Part shown: positions 10,010 to 19,062 of the stretch, piece after piece
How positions within the stretch are numbered: the first letter of the stretch is position 1
How the letters are laid out: each line of letters begins with the position of its first letter
The notes under the pieces: generated by a model
Seen by the model: only the letters and a program-made list of their open reading frames with translations
Database searches by the model: none
What the model was told of the DNA's origin: nothing
Translations under genes and position numbers: made by a program
Source: Acidobacteriales bacterium 13_2_20CM_55_8
Lineage (GTDB): Bacteria; Acidobacteriota; Terriglobia; Terriglobales; Acidobacteriaceae
Assembly: GCA_001914815.1 (NCBI GenBank)
Contig: MNDG01000060.1
Location: forward strand, 1-34,820
Direction: 5' to 3'
Length of the DNA stretch: 34,820 nt

Positions 10010-11038
10010 ATGACGACCAGGTTGCTCAACCCCGCTCCACCGCCGTAGCAAACGCGTCCAAAGAGAGCGAACGTAAGAGATTGCGGCGCATGCCGCGCTC
10101 CTGTTGCGAACCAGTTCCGGAGTACCGCTATTCAAGAAGGTCAGGTCCTGCAAGAGAGAATAAAGAGTACGCAGAAGTTCCTCGGTTTTTTCGCGGCCTT
10201 CCGCTCCAGCACGATAGGTCTCGGTCACTTTAAAAAGCTCGCTGTGATCCGTGCTGCGTAATGCGGAGCCAAGAATTGTCAGGGCATGGGCGCGGGCGGA
10301 AGTGTAGGCAGCGAGATCAAAACTGCGGGCGCGTCCCACGGCGCCTTCGCTGAGACGCGCTACCAGGGTGCGTTGTTTCGAGTTCCAATCAGGTCGATAT
10401 TTGGCTAGATACTGCTCGACTACTTGCGCGGGCAGAGCAGCCAGAGAACAAATCATCGAACGCGACCGTATTGTAGGTAGAAGTGCACCAGGGTTATCGG
10501 CCAATAGGAAAATCGTAGCGAACTCGGGAGGCTCCTCCAGCACCTTGAGCAGCGAGTTCGCTGCTTCTTTCATGAAGGCAGAATCGCTGAAAATATAGAC
10601 ACGTTCCTTTGCCTCTCCAGGACGGAAGTAAATGGTTTCGATCACGCGGCGCACCTGGTCCACTTTGATCATCATTTGCGGAGGGTCGGGCGGGATCACC
10701 AGTACGTCGGGATGAGTCTGCACAAAAAGACGCGTTTCTTTCTTGTCAGTCTCACGTAACGCTTCGCGAGCTTCGATGGCCTCAGTAAACCGGGTATCAA
10801 GATCTTCCGCTTGGGCGATGCGAACGCAGTTCGAACACTTGCTGCAGAAATCCGGCAGGTCGTCGGTAAGGATAGGCGACAGGCAATTCATCGCCTTGGC
10901 GAGCATCAGGGAAAGCGTATATTTCCCGGAACCGGCCGGACCAGCCAGGATCACCGCATGGGGAAAACGATTCCGCGCCAACATATCGCGCAGGCGATGA
11001 ATGACGTCGGCATTACCGTAGAAGTCGGAGAAGCCCAT
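10004..11038 (-). CDS. holB: DNA polymerase III subunit delta'
   Basis: FPHAVILAGPAGSGKYTLSLMLAKAM, CSKCSNC zinc-binding motif, NSLLKVLEEPPEFATIFLLADNPGALLPTIRSR; adjacent to tmk. Confidence 0.85.
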   Translation of the reverse strand: MGFSDFYGNADVIHRLRDMLARNRFPHAVILAGPAGSGKYTLSLMLAKAMNCLSPILTDDLPDFCSKCSNCVRIAQAEDLDTRFTEAIEAREALRETDKKETRLFVQTHPDVLVIPPDPPQMMIKVDQVRRVIETIYFRPGEAKERVYIFSDSAFMKEAANSLLKVLEEPPEFATIFLLADNPGALLPTIRSRSMICSLAALPAQVVEQYLAKYRPDWNSKQRTLVARLSEGAVGRARSFDLAAYTSARAHALTILGSALRSTDHSELFKVTETYRAGAEGREKTEELLRTLYSLLQDLTFLNSGTPELVRNRSAACAAISYVRSLWTRLLRRWSGVEQPGRHQ

Positions 11039-11049
11039 AAGTTAGAAGC

Positions 11050-11070
11050 ATTCAGCAATCAGCATTCAAC
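11050..11070. repeat. Heptamer array, family A, inverted relative to the 9951 array
   Basis: ATTCAGC AATCAGC ATTCAAC, 11 nt from the holB start codon. Confidence 0.75.
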
Positions 11071-11160
11071 CCAACATATTCCATGAGCTCTGAGCTCTGC
11101 ATAAACCAGCATACTCGCAAGCACATTGACGAGCAGTGTCCGAGACAACTGAACCCGAGC

Positions 11161-11188
11161 ACTCAGCAATCAGCACTCAGCATTGAGC
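11161..11188. repeat. Heptamer array, family A
   Basis: ACTCAGC AATCAGC ACTCAGC ATTGAGC, 10 nt from the tmk stop. Confidence 0.75.
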
Positions 11189-11197
11189 CAGCAAGGT

Positions 11198-11875
11198 TCA
11201 CGCCGTCTTCGCGGCCAGCTTCAACTTGCGCCGGACTACTTTCACGATTTGTGCGTGAGTCTCGTCAGCGCTGCCGCGTGCGTCTACTACAACGACACGT
11301 CCCGGTTCCCGGGCGGCAATCGCCAGATATGTGTTTCGCACACGGCCGAAGAAAGCGCGACTTTCTTGCTCGAAACGATTTTCATTTTCTCCGCTGCCAG
11401 TCGGGTCACGCCTCCGATTTCGGCGGCGGGCGCGTTCAACGCTGGCGGCAACATCAGAATCCATCAGGATCGTGAGCTCGGGTTTCAGATCGCCACAGAG
11501 AATTCGATGGAGCGCCAGCACTGGTTCGCTGCCGAGCTTACGTCCGCCGCCCTGATACGCCTCCGTGGAGTCGGTGAAACGATCGCACAGCACTACTTGA
11601 CTTTGAGCGAGAGCGGGCTGAATCACTTCCTCGATATGCTGCGCGCGCGAGGCGAACATCAGCGCCAGTTCGGCAAAGGGTGACAGCCCCGCAGTGGAAG
11701 TATCAAGCAGCAAGTGGCGGATTTTCTCTCCAGTCGCAGTTCCTCCCGGCTCACGAGTTACCAGCACCTGGAAGCCTTGCTCGCGCAACACTGCAGCCAG
11801 CTTCTCCGCTTGCGTGCTCTTGCCGCAACCATCAAGCCCTTCGAAAGTGATGAATTTGCCGCGATGGGCGGGCAT
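11198..11875 (-). CDS. tmk: Thymidylate kinase
   Basis: FITFEGLDGCGKSTQAEKLA, VTREPGGT, DRFTDSTEAYQGGGR. Start set at MPAHRGKFITFEG (11875); the longer ORF start (11929) reads through repeat sequence. Confidence 0.92.
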   Translation of the reverse strand: MPAHRGKFITFEGLDGCGKSTQAEKLAAVLREQGFQVLVTREPGGTATGEKIRHLLLDTSTAGLSPFAELALMFASRAQHIEEVIQPALAQSQVVLCDRFTDSTEAYQGGGRKLGSEPVLALHRILCGDLKPELTILMDSDVAASVERARRRNRRRDPTGSGENENRFEQESRAFFGRVRNTYLAIAAREPGRVVVVDARGSADETHAQIVKVVRRKLKLAAKTA

Positions 11876-11902
11876 CGAAGAAATGATAGCACCGGAAAAA
11901 GA

Positions 11903-11987
11903 CAGCACTTGGCACTTAGCAATTAGCATTTGGCCCCTTGAGGTCTGGGGAAGTTGCTAAGTGCCAAATGCTAAGTGCCAAGTGCTG
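11903..11987. repeat. Heptamer array, family B (CACTTGG/CACTTAG/CATTTGG), folded as an inverted repeat
   Basis: CAGCACTTGGCACTTAGCA (11903-11921) is exactly complementary to TGCTAAGTGCCAAGTGCTG (11969-11987). Further heptamers lie inside, including GCATTTGGC / GCCAAATGC. Confidence 0.9.
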
Positions 11988-12081
11988 GTTTTCTTGCGCG
12001 TGACTGCGATCGCTTCCAGCTGGTATATTCGTGAGCCTCGCTTGCATCTCGATGCGGTTAATCCATGCAGGAGCATCTCCG

Positions 12082-13891
12082 ATGACTACTTCCCCCTATC
12101 GTGTGCTGTGCTGGCTTCTATTTTTGCTCACGCTGACGATTCCTATCTTCGCGGCCGGACCTGCTCCGCACATCACAATCGCGCTAGACGCCACAGAGGC
12201 GCCTCGCAAGATTTTTCACGCGCGCATGACGATTCCTACTACCGGGGGCCCGCTCACCCTCTACTATCCGAAGTGGATTCCTGGCGAACACGGGCCAACC
12301 GGGCCGATTCAGGATCTGGCGGGACTGAAGTTCACTGCCAACGGTCAGATTCTGAAATGGCGGCGCGATCTGCTCGACGGGTGGACCATCCACGTAGATG
12401 TTCCCGCCGGAGCTGCCAGCGCGGACGCATCGTTGGACTTCATCTCCCCCGCGGGGGCCGAAGGTCTCTATACGGGCGGTCGGTCGGCTACGGACAAGAT
12501 GTCGGTAATAAGTTGGAACACCATGCTGCTTTATCCCGCGGGGTGGACTTCGGATGAGCTCACCTACGAAGCAACCCTCCGGCTTCCGGCAGGATGGAAA
12601 TACCCTGGTGGATTCGCCCGTGATCACCGGCCAATATATGCGAGTAGTGCCGCTGGCACAGAATCCGCTTCGCGAGATGGATATTGCCGCAGACAGTGCC
12701 GCCGCTCTGGACGCGCCTCCGGAAGTCGTAGATCACTATAAGAACTTGATTGACCAGGCTGAAAAGTTGTTTGGCGCGCATCACTATCGTGAATATCACT
12801 TCGTATACAGCCTCAGCGATCACGTCGCTCATTTCGGTCTCGAGCATCATGAATCGAATGACAGCCGGGTGGACGAACGTGGCATGGTGAACCCAGGCAA
12901 ACGGCTTCTTTTCGCTGGGCTCCTGCCCCACGAGTACGTGCATTCGTGGAACGGAAAATATCGCCGGCCGGCGGATCTGAGCACGCCTGATTACGAGAAG
13001 CCCATGCAGACCGATCTGCTCTGGGTGTACGAGGGGTTGACTTCCTATCTGGGAGATCTGCTGACTGCGCGCAGCGGCATCCGCACGCCGGAAGAAGCTC
13101 GGGACCAGTTGGCATCGATCGCAGCCGACTTGGATCACAGGTCAGGACGCGTCTGGCGCAATTTGCAGGACACTGCCGACGGTGTGCCTGATATGCAGGG
13201 AGCGCCCCGGCAATGGGATTCTTGGCGGCGTCCTTTGGATTATTACGACGAAGACGTCCTGAACTGGCTATGGGTGGATACGATCATTCGGCAGCAGACT
13301 CAAGGCAAGAAATCGATCGACGATTTTTGCCATCTCTTTCACGGCGGACAAAGTGGCCCACCCGAGGTCAAGGCCTACACCTTCGATGATGTAGTAAACG
13401 CGCTCAACCAAGTCACCGCTTACGACTGGCGTGGCTTTTGGACGGAGCGGCTGACTAATCATGGTCCGGGAGCACCCTTGGGAGGAGTCACAAACAGCGG
13501 CTGGAAGATTGTTTACGACGATACTCGTTCCAGCCTGATGAAGACTCGCGAAGAGGAGCGCAACACCATTGATGCTTCCTACTCGATCGGGCTTTATTTA
13601 CGCGACGATGGTTCCCTCGTGGACACGATTGAAGGCATGACGGCCGCCGCCGCAGGTATCGGTCCGGGAATGAGAGTCGTGGCTGTGAATGGACGACGTT
13701 TCACCGCAGACGTGCTGCGAGACGCGCTCAAAGCGGGGAAGAGCAGCTCACAGCCGCTGGAACTGCTGGTCGAGAACACGGACTATTACAAGACGTACAA
13801 GCTCGATTATCACGGCGGCGAGAAATATCCGCACTTGGTGCGTGATGACTCAAAGCCCGACATGCTAAGCGACATCATCAAGCCGCGTTGA
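12082..13891 (+). pseudogene. M61 family glycyl-aminopeptidase-like protein with C-terminal PDZ-like region; frameshifted near 12600
   Basis: Frame 1 (ORF 12031..12741) gives the signal peptide and N-terminal domain up to LRLPAGWKY. Frame 2 (ORF 12554..13891) resumes at NTLVDSPVITGQYMRVVPLAQNP, then GLEHHESN, LLPHEYVHSWNGKYRRP, WVYEGLTSYLGD. Confidence 0.8.
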
Positions 13892-13907
13892 GATAGGTTA
13901 GAGCAGT

Positions 13908-14651
13908 TTATGTCTCGCTAACGCCCGCAAACAGATCTGTCTCCTGCGCAATTGAGCTCGAACTCGACGCAGCGAGGTGAAACATTTCCTGCCGCGCCCG
14001 CTGGCGCATGTTCTCTTCAAAACGCGGCCAGAGCGGCCCCTGGCTGGTATGCGCCTTGAATGCGGCAATCTTGGCTTCAAGAAATTCACCAATATCGATG
14101 CACGCCGTGGGAGCGGAGGACACGATGGGCGGTCTGTTCGGAAGCGTGAAGTTGGCCGTCGAGTAGTACAGTTTTTGAGCGAGGTGCGGAGTAATTCCGC
14201 CCTGCAATTGATCGGGATAACGATTTGCGCGGCCTGCCCAATGAAAAGCCACAGTCGCGAATACTGAAACCATGGAATGGTCGGTGTGGCCGGTAAGGCC
14301 TCCTTCTGGTCCAAAGGTGAGTAGTACCTGAGGACGAAATTCGCGCAAATGCCGGGTCAGATCGCAAATGACCTTATAGGAATCCTGACGATGAAGCTGG
14401 CCGTCGGGATAGTCAAGCACAATTCCGCGATTCACTTTCAGAATCTCGCACGCAGCAGCGAATTCTTTGCGGCGAATGGCCGCGAGCTCCTGATCGTTCT
14501 TCGCTCCGCCGCGATTACTGGCTGCCTGTCCCGGCGTGAGACATGCGACGCAAGTCTCCACTTTACGTTCGCCATACAAGCGCAACGAACCGCCGAAGCT
14601 GCCGGCTTCGTCGTCCGGATGTGCCGTGATCACCATCAGCCGCAGAGGCAT
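13908..14651 (-). CDS. PIG-L / LmbE-like deacetylase
   Basis: MVITAHPDDEAGSFGGSL (AHPDDE) and GLTGHTDHSMVS. Confidence 0.88.
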   Translation of the reverse strand: MPLRLMVITAHPDDEAGSFGGSLRLYGERKVETCVACLTPGQAASNRGGAKNDQELAAIRRKEFAAACEILKVNRGIVLDYPDGQLHRQDSYKVICDLTRHLREFRPQVLLTFGPEGGLTGHTDHSMVSVFATVAFHWAGRANRYPDQLQGGITPHLAQKLYYSTANFTLPNRPPIVSSAPTACIDIGEFLEAKIAAFKAHTSQGPLWPRFEENMRQRARQEMFHLAASSSSSIAQETDLFAGVSET

Positions 14652-14693
14652 GCAGCGATTGTAACGGAGGACCCTGTTCGGCTGGATTCCTGC

Positions 14694-15449
14694 CTAAACT
14701 GCCTGCTCCTCAAGTTCGCGAACAGATTCTTCCTGATCTTCTCCCAGCATGAATGCCAGCACCTCCTGCGGCACAGGAGCATTCCACACAGGCGCGAACG
14801 ACTGGCGGTGGAGCGGAGAAGGACCGTGCTGACGCAGGGCAGCGAGATGATGAGCCGTGCTGTATCCCTTATTGGAGGCCAGTCGGTAAACGGGAAACAC
14901 AGGGTCCCACTCCCTGACCATGCGATCGCGCTCAACCTTAGCCAGGATAGAGGCCGCAGCGATGGATGCGGAAAGCGCGTCGCCGTGAATGATGGCCCTT
15001 TGCGGCAGATCGCAGTCCAACCGCAACGCATCGATCAGCAGATGGTCGGCGCTGGGTTTTAGCTGGGTTACTGCGTCCAGCATGGCGACCCGTGAGGCCT
15101 GATAAATATTTATCTGATCAATTCGGGCTGCATCCACCGCAGCGATGGCCCAGGCAATCGCATGCTGGCGGATGCGCTCAGCTAATATTTCCCGCCGCTC
15201 AGGCAGCAGCAGCTTCGAATCACGCAGTCCGCGAACTCTATATTCCGGATCGAGAATGACGGCGGCGGCAACAACTGGTCCAAACAGAGAGCCGCGTCCC
15301 ACTTCATCTACTCCTGCGACTAGACGAGCTCCGCACTCCCACGCTTTATTTTCGTATCGGAGCGTACAGCGCAGTCTTTTCAGCAGCCGAAGTTTTGCTG
15401 CGGACGGAGACAGCGTTTTCTCGGGCGCGAGTTTTGCTTTGGTGGCCAC
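14694..15449 (-). CDS. rnhB: Ribonuclease HII
   Basis: VAGVDEVGRGSLFGPVVAAAVIL, LRDSKLL, ASILAKVERDRMV; near rplS/trmD. Confidence 0.92.
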   Translation of the reverse strand: MATKAKLAPEKTLSPSAAKLRLLKRLRCTLRYENKAWECGARLVAGVDEVGRGSLFGPVVAAAVILDPEYRVRGLRDSKLLLPERREILAERIRQHAIAWAIAAVDAARIDQINIYQASRVAMLDAVTQLKPSADHLLIDALRLDCDLPQRAIIHGDALSASIAAASILAKVERDRMVREWDPVFPVYRLASNKGYSTAHHLAALRQHGPSPLHRQSFAPVWNAPVPQEVLAFMLGEDQEESVRELEEQAV

Positions 15450-15594
15450 GAACGAGAGACAAGGGCATCTTCGCCTAGACCAGTTTGCGATGCAACTGTG
15501 GAAAATGGCGAAATCTCCAAAAATGTGTTCCGGCGCCGTCCTCAGTTTGGAAGTCTCCGCACCAGGTAACTAATAGTGCGGTTACTACCGTAAA

Positions 15595-16419
15595 TTGACC
15601 CTCGTTCTGTCACTTGTTATTTTCACTCAAGGATTTGCCCGTCCGCGGACGTGGGTTGTGACACAAGAGCTCTCCAACAAGCCGCCGGAGCGCAGTGGCA
15701 AGCGCATCCATGTCGCTCTGCCCATTCGTGTTACTTATTGGGACAGCAAGCACAAACCATGCCTGGAAATGGCCTGCACCTATGACATTTCTTCGCGTGG
15801 TGCCAGAATCACCGGGTTGCGCTGCGTCAAGGCAACAGGAGAAATCGTTGCCGTCGAGCGCGGACGCAACCGTGCTTTCTGCCGTGTTATCTGGGTAGGC
15901 GAGGCCAACTCCGAGTTGCATGGCCAGGTTGGAATTCAATGTGTCGAGTCCGAACGTCTGATGTGGGAGACCGAACTGCGCGATATGGAAGAGGTCTACG
16001 ACCCGCTTCAGAGGGATACTGGGATTTCGCGCATGAATTCCAGAGCGTCGCTGGGAAGCGGCAACCGCAGACGTCAGCAACGTTTTTCAGCCGAGGGAGT
16101 GGCGGAGTTGCTAAAGCGTGGCCCAGACTCTACCCATACCGAAGCCGACTTGAAAAATCTGTCCGAGACAGGCTGCCTCATCAAGACCAAGCAAGCGGTG
16201 CTGCCGGGCACAGATCTAAAGCTGGTCTTGAATGTCTCCAACTACGATCTAAGCGTGAAGGGACAAGTTCGGCACGCGGCTGAGGTGGGACTGGGCGTCG
16301 AGTTTCGCGAAATTCGCAAAGGTGACAAGCAGACGCTGCAATACCTACTCCGCAAACTTTCCGAACAGTGGGAAGAAGAAGAGAAACCCAAAGCCAAGTC
16401 CGCCGTAATCTCGTTCTAA
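15595..16419 (+). CDS. Tandem PilZ-domain protein
   Basis: Two PilZ-like segments: GKRIHVALPIRVTY...DISSRGARI and RRRQQRFSAEGVAELL...NLSETGCLI. Start uncertain (TTG at 15595 or GTG further in). Confidence 0.7.
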   Translation: MTLVLSLVIFTQGFARPRTWVVTQELSNKPPERSGKRIHVALPIRVTYWDSKHKPCLEMACTYDISSRGARITGLRCVKATGEIVAVERGRNRAFCRVIWVGEANSELHGQVGIQCVESERLMWETELRDMEEVYDPLQRDTGISRMNSRASLGSGNRRRQQRFSAEGVAELLKRGPDSTHTEADLKNLSETGCLIKTKQAVLPGTDLKLVLNVSNYDLSVKGQVRHAAEVGLGVEFREIRKGDKQTLQYLLRKLSEQWEEEEKPKAKSAVISF

Positions 16420-16423
16420 AATT

Positions 16424-16804
16424 CTAGGACTTCCCAACTGCTTCCGCGACGACATGCTCTCGCTCGACATCCTTGAGTCGAGCTGCTTTGCCCCTGAGAG
16501 TGCGCAGATAATACAGCTTGGCGCGGCGGACTTTCGAAGAACGCAGCAGCTCGATCCGGTCAATCACCTTGGAGTTGATGGGAAATATGCGCTCCACACC
16601 GTGGCCAAAGCTGATTTTTCTTACTGTGAAGCTGGCTTGAGGGCCGCGGGTGCGCGCAATCACGACGCCTTCAAATGCCTGCAATCGTTCCTTGTCACCT
16701 TCTTTGATTTTCACATGCACGCGAACGCTATCGCCCGGAACAAAGGCAGGAAGATCGGTGCGCAGTGTCTTGGCCAGAAGTTTCTCGATGATCAGATTCG
16801 ACAT
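16424..16804 (-). CDS. rplS: 50S ribosomal protein L19
   Basis: [34 protein letters not shown]...[17 protein letters not shown]. Confidence 0.97.
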   Translation of the reverse strand: MSNLIIEKLLAKTLRTDLPAFVPGDSVRVHVKIKEGDKERLQAFEGVVIARTRGPQASFTVRKISFGHGVERIFPINSKVIDRIELLRSSKVRRAKLYYLRTLRGKAARLKDVEREHVVAEAVGKS

Positions 16805-16822
16805 GATGATATCCCCCTCGTT

Positions 16823-17632
16823 CTAACTACTTCGGCCCGTAATCTGGGTCAGCAATTCCTTATCTTCCTCGCTGAGCACAATCTGCTGGAGAAGATCGGG
16901 GCGGTTCCGCACCGTTTTTTCAAGCGCTGTTCGACGTCGCCAGCGCCGGATGTCTTCGTGATTGCCTGAAACCAGCACTTCCGGCACCGTCATGCCCCGA
17001 AAATCGGCGGGTCTGGTGTAGTGCGGGTAATCCAGCAATCCGCCTGAAGCGCAGGTGGAAGTCGGGCCATCTGCAGCCTGGAAATCGGCTTGCGCAGTGA
17101 ATGATTCCTGTTGCGACGAAGCTTCATTCCCCAGTGCTCCTGGAATCAGCCGTGTCATTGTGTCCAGAATCACCGCTGCTCCCAGTTCGCCGCCACTCAA
17201 CACGTAGTCTCCGATGGACAACTCGCGGTCAGCGAGATATTCCCCGACTCGCTCGTCTACTCCTTCATACCGTCCGCAGATCAGGACGACCCGTTGCAGA
17301 CCCGCAAGTTCCTTTGCCGCGGCTTGGTCGAAGCGTTTACCTTGCGCCGAAAGCAGCACCACGCTCTGCTCGGTGCCGCCGGCCACGCGATCTTCCCACG
17401 AATGCACTTTCAACGCTTCCAGACATTCAAAGATCGGTTCCGGCTTCAGGACCATGCCCTCGCCGCCGCCAAATGGGCGGTCATCCACAGTGCGGTGCCG
17501 GTCATGCGCGAACGCCCGCAAATCGTTGATTTCGACATCTACCAACCCAGCTTCCCGCGCCCGACGGACAATGCCGTAATCCAGGGGTCCGCGAAAGAAA
17601 TCGGGAAAGATCGTTAAGATATCGACCTTCAT
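16823..17632 (-). CDS. trmD: tRNA (guanine-N1-)-methyltransferase
   Basis: MKVDILTIFPDFF, DDRPFGGGEGMVLKPEP, LICGRYEGVDERV, SIGDYVLSGGELGA. Confidence 0.96.
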   Translation of the reverse strand: MKVDILTIFPDFFRGPLDYGIVRRAREAGLVDVEINDLRAFAHDRHRTVDDRPFGGGEGMVLKPEPIFECLEALKVHSWEDRVAGGTEQSVVLLSAQGKRFDQAAAKELAGLQRVVLICGRYEGVDERVGEYLADRELSIGDYVLSGGELGAAVILDTMTRLIPGALGNEASSQQESFTAQADFQAADGPTSTCASGGLLDYPHYTRPADFRGMTVPEVLVSGNHEDIRRWRRRTALEKTVRNRPDLLQQIVLSEEDKELLTQITGRSS

Positions 17633-17681
17633 CGCGGATCTAAAAACTCGCTAACCAAAAAGGCCGGAGATCGCGAGATTT

Positions 17682-17718
17682 TCCTTCCTCCGTGTCGCTC
17701 TGTGTCCTCTGTGGTTAA
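17682..17718. repeat. Purine-rich short repeat (sense on the minus strand: TTAACCACAGAGGACACAGAGCGACACGGAGGAAGG)
   Basis: Three degenerate ACACAGAGG-type units directly after the rimM stop. Confidence 0.6.
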
Positions 17719-18257
17719 TGCTTTCTTTTCTTAGCAACTTGCTCCCGCTTTTCCTCCGCTGTCAGCGGAGAATTCACTTCCAACAACCCTTCGGGCAAGA
17801 GCATTTGAATTCGCCGATTCTTGAGATCTACGCCCTCAAGATAAGCTTCCGCGTAGGGGATCTCGTATTCTTTCGATCCTGCGCTTACGATCAGCAGCGG
17901 CGCTTCACCGGCGCCGAACTGCACATTCTGAATCGTGCCTACTTCACGATCTCCGGAAAAAACAACACATCCCATCAGATCGCTGACGTAGTTCCAACCC
18001 GGCTCAAGTGTGGCTCTCTCACTGACTGGAACTTGCAATTCACAAACTGCAAGGGTTTCCGCGTCCGAGATCGAGTCCACGCCTGCGAATTTCAGAACCA
18101 AGTGCCCTCTGTGCGGCCAAAGTTCTTCAATCTGCAACTCGCGCCGGCCGCCAACTTCATCGAGAGCCCAAAGTTTCATGCCTTGGTAGAAACGATCAGG
18201 CACGTCACTATGCACTTCGACGGCAACTTCACCACGGCGACCTTGCGTCTTGAGCAC
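17715..18257 (-). CDS. rimM: 16S rRNA processing protein RimM
   Basis: Position between khpA and trmD; HRGHLVLKFAGVDSISDAETLAVCELQVP, YVSDLMGCVVF, PLLIVSAGSKEYEIPYAEAYL. Confidence 0.9.
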   Translation of the reverse strand: MLKTQGRRGEVAVEVHSDVPDRFYQGMKLWALDEVGGRRELQIEELWPHRGHLVLKFAGVDSISDAETLAVCELQVPVSERATLEPGWNYVSDLMGCVVFSGDREVGTIQNVQFGAGEAPLLIVSAGSKEYEIPYAEAYLEGVDLKNRRIQMLLPEGLLEVNSPLTAEEKREQVAKKRKH

Positions 18258-18283
18258 GCGAGCGAGAGTAATGAACTCGTCGG

Positions 18284-18535
18284 CTATTCCAGAATCTCCA
18301 GCGTGAATCGCTTATGGAACTTCATCCCGGTCGCACTCAACAAATTGCGCATGGCGCGTGCCGTACGTCCCTGCTTGCCGATGACTTTACCTAGATCGTT
18401 AGGCGCCACCTTGAGTTCGAGCACGGTATCCTGCGCCGCGTCAATTTGATTGACTGAGACTTGGTCCGGTTCATCCACCAGCGCTTTCGCAATCTGCTCG
18501 ATCAAAGCCCGCATGTCTCTACTCTGCTCGTTCAT
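18284..18535 (-). CDS. khpA: KH-domain RNA-binding protein (KhpA-like)
   Basis: LELKVAPNDLGKVIGKQGRTARAMRNLL; start at MNEQSRDMRALIEQ (18535). Confidence 0.9.
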   Translation of the reverse strand: MNEQSRDMRALIEQIAKALVDEPDQVSVNQIDAAQDTVLELKVAPNDLGKVIGKQGRTARAMRNLLSATGMKFHKRFTLEILE

Positions 18536-18575
18536 ACCGGATTCCAAACGGGGATAGGATTGCGATCTTGCCGAA

Positions 18576-18833
18576 TCAGGCGGCGGGCTGGGCACTCGGC
18601 GGGGCTGGCTTGGAATAGATTTTGCTCACCCGATCCGACATCCTGGCGCCCTTCGACACCCAATAATCAATGCGTTCGCGCTTGAGATCGATGCTGGCAG
18701 GATTAGTGCGGGGATTATATGTCCCTACCACCTCGACCGGCCGGCCATTGCGCGCCCGTTCCTTCTCGATGACCACCACCCGATACTGCGGCTGTTTTCG
18801 CGCACCCGTGCGCGATAGACGAATCATTAACAC
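18576..18833 (-). CDS. rpsP: 30S ribosomal protein S16
   Basis: MLMIRLSRTGARKQPQYRVVVIEKERARNGRPVEVVGTYNP. Confidence 0.96.
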   Translation of the reverse strand: MLMIRLSRTGARKQPQYRVVVIEKERARNGRPVEVVGTYNPRTNPASIDLKRERIDYWVSKGARMSDRVSKIYSKPAPPSAQPAA

Positions 18834-19019
18834 TGAGCTTAAGTTCCTTTCCTAATTCCTTCCGGAGGGATAAGGCAAACTGTTATTGTTGCAGAATTTA
18901 CGGGGATTGGCAAGTTGAGGCGCCTAGTGGGCGTCCGAGCCCGCTGCCGAAATTCCTGAGCAAAGCGAAGGATCCTAAGGCTGCGAGAATCGCGGGGAGG
19001 GGACGAGAGTCTAGTTGCC

Positions 19020-19060
19020 AGTGGTCAGAACGAAACGGAGGCAGTTCGCCACTGACCACT
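19020..19060. repeat. Short inverted repeat of family C type (AGTGGTCAG ... CTGACCACT)
   Basis: 9-bp exact arms 19020-19028 / 19052-19060; the right arm ends 2 nt before the peroxiredoxin stop. Confidence 0.65.
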
Positions 19061-19062
19061 TT

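Noticed and set aside
11072-11160. Palindromic GAGCTCTGAGCTC region as a regulatory element
   Set aside because: Short repeated SacI-like hexamers in a gap; nothing further supports a specific function.
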